Notes under the pieces: model-generated | What the model saw: the letters and a program-made list of their open reading frames with translations, nothing else | What the model was told of the DNA's origin: nothing | Databases searched by the model: none | Translations under genes and position numbers: made by a program | Assembly (NCBI RefSeq): GCF_020510425.1 | Contig: NZ_JAHBAH010000001.1 | Span: forward strand, 3,019,001 to 3,083,000 | Direction: 5' to 3' | From: Quatrionicoccus australiensis | GTDB lineage: Bacteria > Pseudomonadota > Gammaproteobacteria > Burkholderiales > Rhodocyclaceae | DNA: 64,000 nucleotides | Part shown: positions 1-11,000 of the stretch, in pieces | Position numbering within the stretch: the first letter of the stretch is position 1 | Layout of the letters: each line of letters opens with the position of its first letter

Positions 1-597
1 TTCACCGTTCTGGCCGGCATCCATGAGCAGGCCGCCGAGGTTGTAATAGGCGACCGCGGCCTGCGGGTCGAGGCGGATCGCGTTGCGGTTGGCTTCGGCC
101 GCTTCGCCGATCTTTCCACGCGCCTGCAGGGTGGCGCCGATGTTGACCCAGGCGGTGGTGCTGGCCGGATCGGCGGCAAGCACGGCGCGCAACACCTGTT
201 CCGACTCTTCCAGACGGCTCAGGCGGCGCAGTGCGTCGCCGCGTCCGATCGCCGCCTGCGGATTGTCCGGATTGAGTTGCAGGGCCTGGGCGAAACAGGC
301 TTCGGCCTCGCTGTTGCGCTCGGCGGCGAGCAGGGCATTGCCCCAGTTGCCGAGCACGACGGCGCTAGCGGCCGGTGAGTCGGCAAGTTCATTGGCCCGG
401 CTGTAGTGCCGGCAGGCATCGTCGATGCGGTTCTGCTTGCGCGCGACCAGGCCGAGCAGGTGGTGACCATCGGCCAGTTTCGGCTGGCTGGCAACCAGTT
501 GCCCGGCCAGCTTGCCGGCTTCCTCGATGCGGCCGGCCGAGAAGGCCTGCATCGCGGCATTCAGCTGTTTCACTACGCTATCTTTGGCTTTGCTCAT
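1..597 (-). CDS. TPR protein, truncated by the window edge
   Basis: This minus-strand frame starts at an ATG at 597 and is open for 199 codons to the window edge, so its C-terminus is missing. The visible part is a run of tetratricopeptide units, with patterns such as ALQLNPDNPQAAIGRG, AWVNIGATLQARGKIGEA and AVAYYNLGGLLMDAGQNGE spaced about 34 residues apart. TPRs bind other proteins. The start overlaps the stop of the upstream TPR-glycosyltransferase gene in an ATGA, so the two are translationally coupled. By analogy with its neighbour, the missing part could carry a glycosyltransferase domain, but that is inference. The TPR call is secure; the cellular role is not. Confidence 0.8.
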   Translation of the reverse strand, partial: MSKAKDSVVKQLNAAMQAFSAGRIEEAGKLAGQLVASQPKLADGHHLLGLVARKQNRIDDACRHYSRANELADSPAASAVVLGNWGNALLAAERNSEAEACFAQALQLNPDNPQAAIGRGDALRRLSRLEESEQVLRAVLAADPASTTAWVNIGATLQARGKIGEAAEANRNAIRLDPQAAVAYYNLGGLLMDAGQNGE

Positions 598-1994
598 CGG
601 GAAATCGGTGGCGTTGTGCTGAGGCGGGCGAGTTGCTTGCGCATGTCGGCAAGCGGCGCGGCCCAGTCGCCCAGGCGGGTCTGATGGAAAAGGCGCATTG
701 TCGGGTACCAGAAGGTCGTCTCGCCATCGCGCGGCCAGCGCCAGTCGACATTTTGCGGCAGGAACATCCAGGTCGGCAGGTTCAGGCTGGCGGCGAGGTG
801 GGCTGGTGCCGAGTCGATGCTGATCAGCAGGTCGAGCTGGCTCAGGGCGGCCGCGGTGTCGGCCATGCTGCTCAGTTCCGGAGCGAGGTTTTCCAGGCGC
901 GGCAGCCAGGGACTGTTTTGATCGCGCGCCGGCAGGTCGCGCTGCAGGCTGACCCAGCAGACGTCGAGCGCGAGAAGCGGCGCGAGCTGGTCGAGTTGCA
1001 TCGAGCGGAAACGGTCATTGGCATGCACCGGGTTGCCGGCCCAGACCAGACCGACCTTGAGGCGCCCGCCGGCGACGGCGGCGAGGCGCGCCGCGAATTT
1101 TGCTGCTAAAACGGCGTCGACCGTAAAAGGCGTCGGGCCGGGGGCCAGCTTCGCCGGCGTGTCGAGACCAAGGTGCAGGGGCAGCGAAAGCAGATAAACC
1201 CAGTAATCGAAATCGAGATGGCGCGGCCGTGCCGCATGCACAGCCTTGAGGCCGGGCAGTCCGGCAAACAGCTGCGGCAGTCCGGGCGAAACCAGCATCT
1301 CGACTTCTTTCGCCTGGGCCGCGACCAGCGGCAGCAATGAGGAAAACTGGATCTGGTCGCCCAGTCCTTGTTCCCCGACCACCAGCAGACGCTTGCCGGC
1401 CAGCGGTTCGCCGCGCCACATCGGCCATTGCGTCTCGTCCATGATCGCCCAGGACGGCTTGTCCGGGCGTTCGTAACGGCTTTCATAGAGCGGCCAGGCA
1501 GCGCCAAACTTGCCGGCATTGAGCAGGGTCAATGCCAGGTTCCAGCGGATGTCCGGCGTGTCCTGGCCAAGGGCGCAGGCCTGGCGCAACAGTTGCTCGG
1601 CAGCATCGAGTTGTCCGGCCTGGCGCAGGACAACGCCTTCGGCAGAAAGGCTGGCGATGCCCTGCTCGGGTGACTGCAACGCCGCAGCCTGGCGGAATGC
1701 TGTTGCTGCTTCGTCGAAGCTGCCGAGCAGTTGCAGGGCAACCCCGTGATTGTGCCGGGCGACCGGGTTGTCGGCATGGCGGCGGACCGTTTCGGCAAAG
1801 ACGGCACAGGCCGCTTCATTTGCGCCCTTGCCGATCAGGGCGGCGCCCAGCGCGAGCAGGGTTTCCGCCGGGAGTGCCAGGGTTTTCAGCCATGTGCAGA
1901 CGAAGCTTTCCGGCGCCTCCAGCGATGCCAGGCGTTCCAGCAGGGGCTGGATTGCGTCAAGCACGGATTGCGCGGTCGGTTCTGTTTGCTGCAT
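594..1994 (-). CDS. TPR repeat protein with GT9-like glycosyltransferase domain
   Basis: This 466-residue protein has TPR-like helical repeats at roughly residues 50-170 (for example NPVARHNHGVALQLLGSFDEA). A C-terminal half resembles glycosyltransferase family 9/heptosyltransferase folds: GEQGLGDQIQF near residue 205 and ISIDSAPAHLAASL near residue 395, the sugar-nucleotide-binding region of that family. No signal peptide is seen, so it probably acts in the cytoplasm. It lies 75 bp downstream of the giant repeat protein but behind a strong terminator, and it overlaps the next TPR gene by ATGA. Its position suggests it may glycosylate the giant protein or a surface polysaccharide; the acceptor cannot be read from sequence. 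No clear Shine-Dalgarno precedes the ATG. Confidence 0.8.
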   Translation of the reverse strand: MQQTEPTAQSVLDAIQPLLERLASLEAPESFVCTWLKTLALPAETLLALGAALIGKGANEAACAVFAETVRRHADNPVARHNHGVALQLLGSFDEAATAFRQAAALQSPEQGIASLSAEGVVLRQAGQLDAAEQLLRQACALGQDTPDIRWNLALTLLNAGKFGAAWPLYESRYERPDKPSWAIMDETQWPMWRGEPLAGKRLLVVGEQGLGDQIQFSSLLPLVAAQAKEVEMLVSPGLPQLFAGLPGLKAVHAARPRHLDFDYWVYLLSLPLHLGLDTPAKLAPGPTPFTVDAVLAAKFAARLAAVAGGRLKVGLVWAGNPVHANDRFRSMQLDQLAPLLALDVCWVSLQRDLPARDQNSPWLPRLENLAPELSSMADTAAALSQLDLLISIDSAPAHLAASLNLPTWMFLPQNVDWRWPRDGETTFWYPTMRLFHQTRLGDWAAPLADMRKQLARLSTTPPISR

Positions 1995-2007
1995 CGATAA
2001 TCAGATG

Positions 2008-2035
2008 AAAAAGGGCCGTCCGGATCGGACGGCCC
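2008..2035 (-). terminator. Intrinsic terminator of the giant repeat gene
   Basis: A perfect 9-bp stem (GGGCCGTCC / GGACGGCCC, 5-nt loop) is followed on the minus strand by five T residues. It lies 35 bp past the stop of the giant gene and before the TPR-glycosyltransferase start. The downstream genes therefore need read-through or their own promoter. Confidence 0.9.
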
Positions 2036-2069
2036 CAAGATTAACGCATTCGCCGCTGATTCTGACGAC

Positions 2070-5000
2070 TTAGACGAAGTCAGCCTGACTTAGCGTCGTG
2101 GTCAAACCGACCAGCTTCACTTCCATATCCACCGTGCCGTTACCGTCCTTGTCAATCTGCAGGATGGTGGCGACACCGGCGGCCGAGGTGGCTGCCGTCA
2201 GACGGGCTTCCGGTCCTCCCAGGGTGCCGGTAAAGGCGGTAATCCCCTTGAAGGTCAGGCTGGCCACGATGTCGGTGAAGTCCAGCTTGTCGGTGCCATG
2301 CACGAAGCCAGTGATGGTGTCGGCTGCTGCACCAATGCCGGAGTGGGCGAGGGCGCCGAAGACGAAGGTATCTGCCGCGCTGGCGTTGGCGACGAAGATA
2401 TCCGCGCCGGTACCGCCGGTGACGTTGGTTGCCACCGCACCGGTCAGCGTGATGCTTTCTGCACCGCTGGTGCCGATGATGGTCTCCACGCCGCCGATCC
2501 GGAAGGTGCCGCCTGCCAGCAGGGTCAGGGTATCGGTCGAACCCGAGCCAGTGATTGTTTCAACACTGGAGGTCGAGATGGCGCCACCGGCACCGCTGAT
2601 GATCAGGTTGTCAGTCAGCCCGCCAGAACCAATCACCGTCTCGAAACCACCGGCCGTTACCGTACCGGCCGACAGCAGGGTCAGCGAGTCGGAGGTTCCG
2701 GCGGTGCCAGTCACCGTTTCGACCAGCGACACCTTGATCGCACCACCGGCCAGCATGGTGACGACATCCGTACCGGTGAAGCCAATGACGGTTTCAACCG
2801 AACTCACGCTCAGCGTACCGGAGGCGCGCAGGGTGATGGAATCCGCCCCGGTGGTACCGATCACCGATTCGATCGCGCTCAGGCTGAGCGCATCGGTCGT
2901 CAGCATCGTGATCCGGTCGCTGGTGCCAGCCGTGCCGGTGAGGGTTTCAATGTCGGAGATGGTCAGCGTACTGGTGCGCATGGTGACAGTATCAATACCG
3001 ATCGAACCGAGCAGGGTATCGACATCGGAGACCGAAATACTGCCGGCCGCCATCATCTTGACCACATCGACGCCAGCCGAACCGGTCAGGGTTTCGATAC
3101 CGTTGATCTGCAGGTCGGTGATCGCTGCCGACAAGGTGACGGTATCAGTCAGGGCGGCCGAGCCGACTAAGGTTTCGACACCGCCGATGGTCAGGCCCGC
3201 CGAGGCGGTCAGCAAGCGGACGATGTCCAGACCGGTACTGCCGATGACTGTTTCGACCAGAGAAATGCCGAGGTTGCCACCGGCCAGCATGGTCACGATA
3301 TCGGTGCCGGAGGCGCCGGTTACGGACTCAATCCCGGAGACAGCCAGTGTCCCCGCAGCCAGAAGTGTGACGTTGTCGGTGAGGCCGGCCGAGCCGATCA
3401 GTGTTTCTACTGCACTGACCTTGATTGCTGCGGCGGTGAGCAGGGTAACGACGTTGGTGCCGGCGCTGCCGATCAGCGTTTCGACACCATTGATCGAGAT
3501 TGCATCGGTGCTGTTCAGGGTCAGGGCATCGATACCGACCGAGCCAATGAACGTTTCGACTGCCGAAACCTTGACGGTGGTACTGGCGGCAAGCAGGGTA
3601 ACGATATCGGTACCCGTTGTGCCAAGCACCGAGTCGATGGCACTGACCCTGAGATTGCTGCTGGTGCCGAGAAGCGTGACCTGGTCGGCAAATGTCGTCC
3701 CGATGACGGTATCGACCAGGGAAACCGAAACCGTACCCGCTCCTGCCAGGGTGACGACATCAATGCCGCTGGAGCCGACCACGGTTTCAATCAGAGACAC
3801 CTTGACACTGCCGGCGGTCAGCAATTGCAGGACGTCGGTGCCGGTCGTGCCGGTCACTGTTTCGAAGGACGATACATTCACCGTTCCGCCCGCGCCAAGC
3901 AGGGTTACGCCGTCCGCACTGGCCGTGCCGATCAGTGTTTCGACGGCGCTGCTGTTGAGGTTGGTGCTGGCGGCAAGCAGGGTGACGATGTCGGAGCCGG
4001 TCGAGCCGACAACCGTTTCGATGCCGAACAGCTTGATGTTGTCGGCATTGAGCAGGGTGACGACGTTGGCGCCGGTACTGCCGGTTACCGTTTCGATGTC
4101 GGATACATTGACGTTGCCACCGCCGAGCAGGGTCACTGCTTCGACACCCGTGGTGCCGGTCACTGTTTCGACCGAGGATGCCGCCAGCAAGCCGGTAGCG
4201 AGCATGGTCACGGCATCGGCACCGGTGGTGCCGAGCACTGTCTCGATCCTCGATACGCTCACCGTGGCCGAGGCCAGTGCGGTCAGGTTGAGGATGTCGA
4301 TTCCGACCGTACCAACGATGGATTCAACTGCTGTGCCGGCGACCTTCAGTGTGCCGGCAGAAAGCATGCTGACAATGTCCGTGCCAGTGGTGCCGCTGAT
4401 TGTCTCGATGGCAGAGATGCTGACAGTAGCGGAGGCGCCGGTCAGAGATACGCTGTCGGTCGTGCCTACGGTGCCGATCACCGTATCGACGCCGGAAAGC
4501 GTGATGCTGCCGCCGGTCAGCATGGTGACCGTTTCGTTAGCCGTGGTGCCAATGACGGTTTCGATCCGGGAAACACGGACTGCATTGGCATCAAGGACGG
4601 TCAGGACGTCGCCGCTGCCGGTGGTGCCGATCACGGTTTCAACGCGCGAGGTGCTGATGGCAATGCTGTCCGTGCCCAGGAGGGTGATCGCGTCGGCACC
4701 AGAGGAGCCGATCACGGTTTCGATCTGACTTACCTGCAGGCTTGCGGTGGCAGAAAGCAGGGTCAGTTGGTCGCCGCTGGCCGTGGTGCCAGTGATTTTC
4801 TCAATGGCGCCGACGCTGATGCTGACAGCCGAGGTTTCGTCCAGAGTCACTGCATCGGTCAGGCTGATGGTGCCGATCACGCTTTCCACATCGCTGACCT
4901 TCAATGCTGTAGTCAGGCCGCTCGTGGTCAGCATGGTGACGACATCGGTGCCGGTTGAACCGACGACCGATTCGATGACCGAGATGGAAACCGCATCGGC

Positions 5001-8000
5001 GACCAGCATGGTGACCGTGTCGGTACCGGTGGTGCCGATCAGGGTTTCGATGTCGGATACCTTGAGGCCGGTTTCCAGCATGGTGATGATGTCGATACCG
5101 GTTGAGCCGAGCAGGCTTTCGATACCGGTGACGCGCAGGCTGGTTGCTGCGGCGAGCAGAGTGACCGTATCCGCCGTACCGGTGGTGCCGGCCAGCGTTT
5201 CAAAGCCGCTGATACTCAGGGTGCCCGGGGTCAGCATCTTGACCGCGTCGGCGCCGATGCTGCCGATGACGGTTTCGACACTGGAAACCCAGACGGCGCC
5301 GGCCGTGCCCAGAGTCACCACATCGGTGCCGGTGGTGCCGGTCACATATTCGACGCCACTGACCCTGACTTCGCCCGAGGCGCCCAACAGGGTGACCGAT
5401 TCAACGGCAGCGGTACCAATGACGGATTCGACGCCGGAAATCTGCATGGTGGTCGAGGCGCCGAGAATCCTGACGATATCGGTGCTGCCGGTGGTGCCGA
5501 TCACCGTTTCGATGTCGGAAACCGCCAGGTTGGTCTGGGCAGCCAGCAGAACCACACCATCGGTGGTGCCTGCCGTGCCGATTACCGTCTCGATGCCCGA
5601 TACCTTGAACTGGGTATGGGCGGCGAGCAGGGTGACAATATCAGCGCCGGTGCCGCCGATCAGCGTGTCGATATCGGATACCTTCAGAGCACCTGCGCCG
5701 CGCAGGCTGACGCTTTCCTGACCACCCGTGGTGCCGATCAGGGTTTCGATAGCCGAAGCCGAGAGGCTGCCGGTGGTCAGCATGGTGACGACATCTGTGC
5801 CCGTGCTGCCGGTGATGCTTTCGATCACCGAAACGTTGAGGTTGCCGGCGGCCAGCATGGTGACCGCATCTGTCCCGGTCGAGCCAACCAGTGTTTCGAT
5901 ACCGGAAACCTTGAGCAGGATGGAGGCTGTTGCCAGGGTAATCACGTCGGTGCCTGTGCTGCCGAGCACGGTTTCAATATCCGAAACCTGGAGTTGAGCC
6001 GCGGCGAGCAGGGTAACGGCATCGCTGCCGGCTGAGCCGATCAGCGTTTCGACACCGGAAATCTTGAAGGCGGTCGAGGCGGCGAGCAGGCTGACCTGGT
6101 CGGTGCTGCCGGTGGTGCCGATCACCGTATCGATGCCGGAAACGGCAATGTTGCCGTTGAGCATGGTGACCGCATTGGGAGCGACGGTGCCGAGCACTGT
6201 TTCGATATCCGATACCGCCATGCTGCCGGAGAAGGCCATGGTCAATACGTCGGTGCCGGTGCTGCCGGTGACGGTCTCGACTCGCGAGACAGAAAGGCTG
6301 CCGGCGGTAGCCATGTTGACAAGGTCGGTGCCGGTGCTGCCGACCACGGATTCAACGGCGGATACGCTGAGCGTACCGGCTTTGAGCATGGTGACGATGT
6401 CGGTACCGGCGGCGCCGATCACGGTGTCGATGTCGGAAATCTTCAAGGTGGTGCTGGCGGTAAGCAGTTGCAGTACATCCGTCGCAGTCGATCCGGAAAC
6501 CGTTTCAACGGCGGAAACGGAGAGGGCAACGCCATCCGTGATGGTCAGGGCGTCGACACCGGTCGACCCGATGACGGTGTCGATTTTCTCGATCTGCAGT
6601 GCAGTCGTTGCGGCAAGCAGCGTCAGGACTTCAACGCCGGTCGTGCCGACCACCGATTCGATTGCCGAAGTCCGCAGGTTGCCGGCGGTCAGCATGGTGA
6701 CCGTGTCGGCGGCACCGGTTGTGCCCAGTACGGAATCAACGCCGGAGATGCTGACTGAGCCAGCCGAGAGGAGTGTGACGATGTCGGTGGTGCCGGTCGT
6801 GCCGATCACGCTATCAATAGCATTTACGCCAAGGTTGCCCCCGGACAGCATGGTGACAATTTCAGCAGCGGTTGTGCCGACCAGGGTTTCGATCGACGAG
6901 ATCGACAGATTGCCGGTGGTCAGCATGGTGACCGCATCGACGCCGGTGGTGCCGATCAGCGTGTCGATGCTGTCGATCTTGAGGCCCGGGCTGGCGGTCA
7001 GCAGCGTGACAACTTCGACGCCGGTGGTGCCGGTCAGTGTGTCAATCGCAGAAATCGACAGCGAACCCGCCGTGGTGACAGCGACCGAATCAGCGCCTGT
7101 GCTGCCGATCACGGTTTCAATGCTGGAAATCTGTACGGTAGCGGCGTTGGCGGTGACCAGTGTCAGGACCTCGGTGCCGGTGGTGCCGGTAAGGGTTTCG
7201 ACGCCGGAGACGCGCAAGGTGCCGGCATTGAGCATGGTGACCGCATCGATGCCGGTCGAGCCGACGACGCTGTCGATGTCGGAAATCTTGAGTGTGGTCG
7301 TGGCTGCCAGCAAGGTGACGGTTTCGATACCGGCCGTGCCAAGCAGCGTGTCGATGGCGGAAATTGCCATATTGCCGGCAGTCAGCACGGTGACGACATC
7401 GGTCGCCGTGGTGCCGGTCAGCGTTTCAACGGACGAGATGCTGACACTGCCACCACCGAGCAGGGTGAGTTGATCGGCACCGGTCGAGCCGGTAATGGTT
7501 TCAATGGCCGAGACGCTGAGCGGGGTCGTGGCGCTGAGCATCTGCACGCTGTCGGTGCCAGTCGAGCCGATCACGGTTTCGATGGCGCTGACAGAAATGT
7601 CGCCGTTTGTCAGCAGGGTAATCGTGTCGCTGCCTGTGCTTCCAACGATGGTGTCGACTTCGGAGATCTTGAGAGTACCGGCATTCGACATCGTGACACT
7701 ATCTTGGCCGTAAGTGCCGAACACGGTTTCTACGTCGGAAACCCTCACTGCGGTGCCGTCGTTCAGGGTCAGTTGATCGGTGGTGGCCGTTGTGCCAACG
7801 ACCGACTCAACGCTTTGTACAGACAAGGTCGTGCTGACCATGGTGATTGTGTCTGCCCCTCCCGAGCCAACCACTGAATCGATCTGGTCGACGCGCATCT
7901 GGCCGCCGGTCTGCATGGTCACGACATCAAAGCCGGTCGTGCCGTTCAGGGTTTCAATGCTGGAAACGCGCAGGACTGCGGAGGCGGTCAGCAGGGAAAT

Positions 8001-11000
8001 GATATCCTGGCCGGAACTGCCGGTAACCGCTTCGACGCCGGAGATGTTGATGGTGCCAGCAGTCAGCATGATGACTGCGTCACTGCCGGTCGAGCCGGTA
8101 ATGGTGTCGATGTCGGATACTCTGACCGTCGACGCGTTGAGCAGGGTGATCGCGTCGGTGGTAGCGGTTGTGCCGGTCACCGACTCGACGCCGCTGATTT
8201 GCAGGTTGGTGGTGGCGACGAGCAGGGTCAGCGAGTCGGCCGTGCTGATCGAACCAGTGACCGTATCGATATCGGAAATCGCCAGATTGCCGCCCGTCAA
8301 CATGTTGACCGAGTCAGCCGCCGTCGTGCCCCAGACGGTTTCGACGCTGGACGTCGAAATCGCAGCGGCGCCCGCCTGCAGTTTGACGATATCGGTACCG
8401 GATGAGCCGACCACCGTTTCGATGGCCGAAATCAGGACAGTGCCCTGGGTCAGCAGGTTGATGGTTTCAGTGCCCGTGGTGCCGGTAACCGTGTCGATCA
8501 GGGAAACGCGCACGCTGCCGGTCGTGGTCAGGGTAAGGCTGTCGGCGCCGCTGGTGCCGATGATGGTTTCGACGCTGCTGGTGGTCAGCGCGCCGGCGGC
8601 CAGCAGGGTGACGGTGTCGTAACTTGCCGTGGTGCCAATTACCGTATCGATTGCGTTGATCTTGAGCAGGGTCGAAGGCGTCAGCATGGTGATGATTTCG
8701 GTACCGGTCGTGCCCGAAACCGTTTCAATGCCGGAAATGGCGAGCGAGCCACTGGTCAGCATGGTCACCGAGTCGCCGGTGCCGGTGGTGCCGAGGATCG
8801 AATCAACCGAACTCAGCGCAATGTTGCCGGCGTTGAGCATGGTGACGGTGTCGCTGCCGGTCGTGCCGGTAACGGATTCAACGGCAGAGACAATCAGCGT
8901 TCCGGAGGTCAGCATGGTGATGCTATCAACGCCACTGGCACCGAGGACGGTCTCGACGTCGGAAATGGAGACGGTTTCGCCGGTTGCCAGAGTCAGGATG
9001 TCGATGCCTTCCGTGCCGAGCACACTGTCGATCTGGGAAATCTTGATGCTGCCCGAGGTGAGCATGGTCAGTGTTTCGACGCCGCCCGTGCCGACAATGG
9101 TGTCGAAGTCGGAGGCAGCGATGGCGCCAGCCGTGAGCAGCGTGACGGCATCGGCACTCGCCGTGCCAAGCAGGGTTTCGACCGATGAGGTGACCAATGT
9201 CGTGCTGGCGACGAGCAGACTGACCGTGTCGGCGCCGGTCGAACCGGTCACCGTATCGATGGCGGAAATGGCGAGCGAACCTGCGTTGCTCATGGTGACG
9301 CGGTCGATGCCCGTGGTGCCGATCACCGATTCGACATCGGCAATCTTGAGGTCGGCTGCGGTCATCAAGATAACGGCATCGGTGCTGGCGGTGCCGGTTA
9401 CGGTTTCGATGTTGCTGACGGTGACGGTTCCGGGGTTGAGCAGGGTCAGTTGATCGGCGCCAGCGGCACCGATGACAGTTTCAACTTCGGATACCGTCAA
9501 TGCGCCAGCATTGCTGACCGTAACGATATCGGTATTGATTGAACCCATCACGGTTTCAACCTGGTTGATCTTGAGCGAACCTGCGCCGAGCATGGTGACG
9601 ACGTCACTGCCAGTGCCGCCGGTGACGGTTTCAACACCAGAAATTTTCAGTGTGGTCATGGAATTGACCACGGTAACGCTGTCCAGGCCAACGCCGCCAA
9701 TAACGGAGTCAATGGCGTCAATGCTGATGCTGCCCGAGGTCAGCAGGATCACCGTTTCGCTACCAGTCGTGCCGACCAGGGATTCGATTGCCGAGACACG
9801 GATGGTCTCGCCGGTATTGAGCGTGACGGTGTCGCTGCCGGCCGAGCCCAGTACGGTTTCAACGGCGGAGACAGTCAGACTGGTGGCATTTTGCAGGCGA
9901 AGGATATTGCTGCCGCCTGAGCCGATCACCGATTCAATGGCATCAATGTTGACCGTGCCTGCATTGAGCAGGGTCAGGGTATCGGTGGCGCCGGTGCCGG
10001 TGATCGTATCTACCGAGGAGGTCGAGATCGTGGTCGAGCCGCTGGCCAGCGTAATCGCATCGCTACCGGATGTGCCAATGACCGTGTCGATTTCGGAAAC
10101 GTTAAGGCTGGCTGCGGTTTGCAGGCGAACGATATCAACGTTGGTCGAGCCGGTGACGCTCTCGATCTGGGAAATCTTGATGTCGACGCCGCCGCTCAGG
10201 GCCAGTGTGTCGGTGCCGGTGCTGCCAGTAACCGTGCCGATTTGGGAGACATTGAGTGTGCCGTTGGTGAGCATGGTCACGGCATCGGTGTTGCCCGTGC
10301 CGATCAGGGTTTCAATGCCGGAAATCTTAAGTTGGGTCGTCGCCGCGAGCAGGGTCAGCGTTTCCGTCGCGCCGGAGCTGATAACGGTTTCGACGCTGCT
10401 GACCGACAAGCTGACGCTGCCGCTGCCGGTGGTGATGGTGATGTCGTCGGCGCCGGTCGTGCCAACGACGGTCTCGATCTTGTCGATCTTGACAGAGGTT
10501 GCGGTACCGAGCAGGTTGAGCAGGTCGCCGCTGCCGGTCGTGCCGATCACGGTTTCAACGCGCGAAGTGGTCAGTGCGCCGCCATTGAGCATGGTGATGG
10601 CGTCGAGGCCAGTAGAGCCAATGACCGTGTCGATATCGGAAACGGTCAGCGAGCCGCTGGTGCCGAGCAGGGTCAGGACTTCGTTGTCATTCGTGCCGAG
10701 GACGCTTTCAATCTTCGAAATGGCGACGTTGGCGCTGGATAGCAGGGTCAGGGTGTCAGTGCCGGCGGTGCCGGTAATGCTCTCGATGGCAGAAGCTGCC
10801 AGCGTGGTTGTGGCCATCACGACTGCATCGCTGCCGCCCGAACCAATGATCGTGTCGATGCCATTGAGTTCGATATTGCCGGCGTTGTTCAGCGTAATGA
10901 TGTCCGTGCCGGTGCCGCCAATCAGCGATTCAACGCCGGAAATGCTCATGGTGGCCGCGGTGGACAGGGTAACTGTGTCGTTGCCGGTCGAACCCTGCAG

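Noticed and set aside
2070..2500. Serralysin-type metalloprotease
   Set aside because: The C-terminal domain resembles that of serralysins, but no zinc-binding HExxH motif or catalytic domain exists in the protein; it is only the secretion/RTX end.
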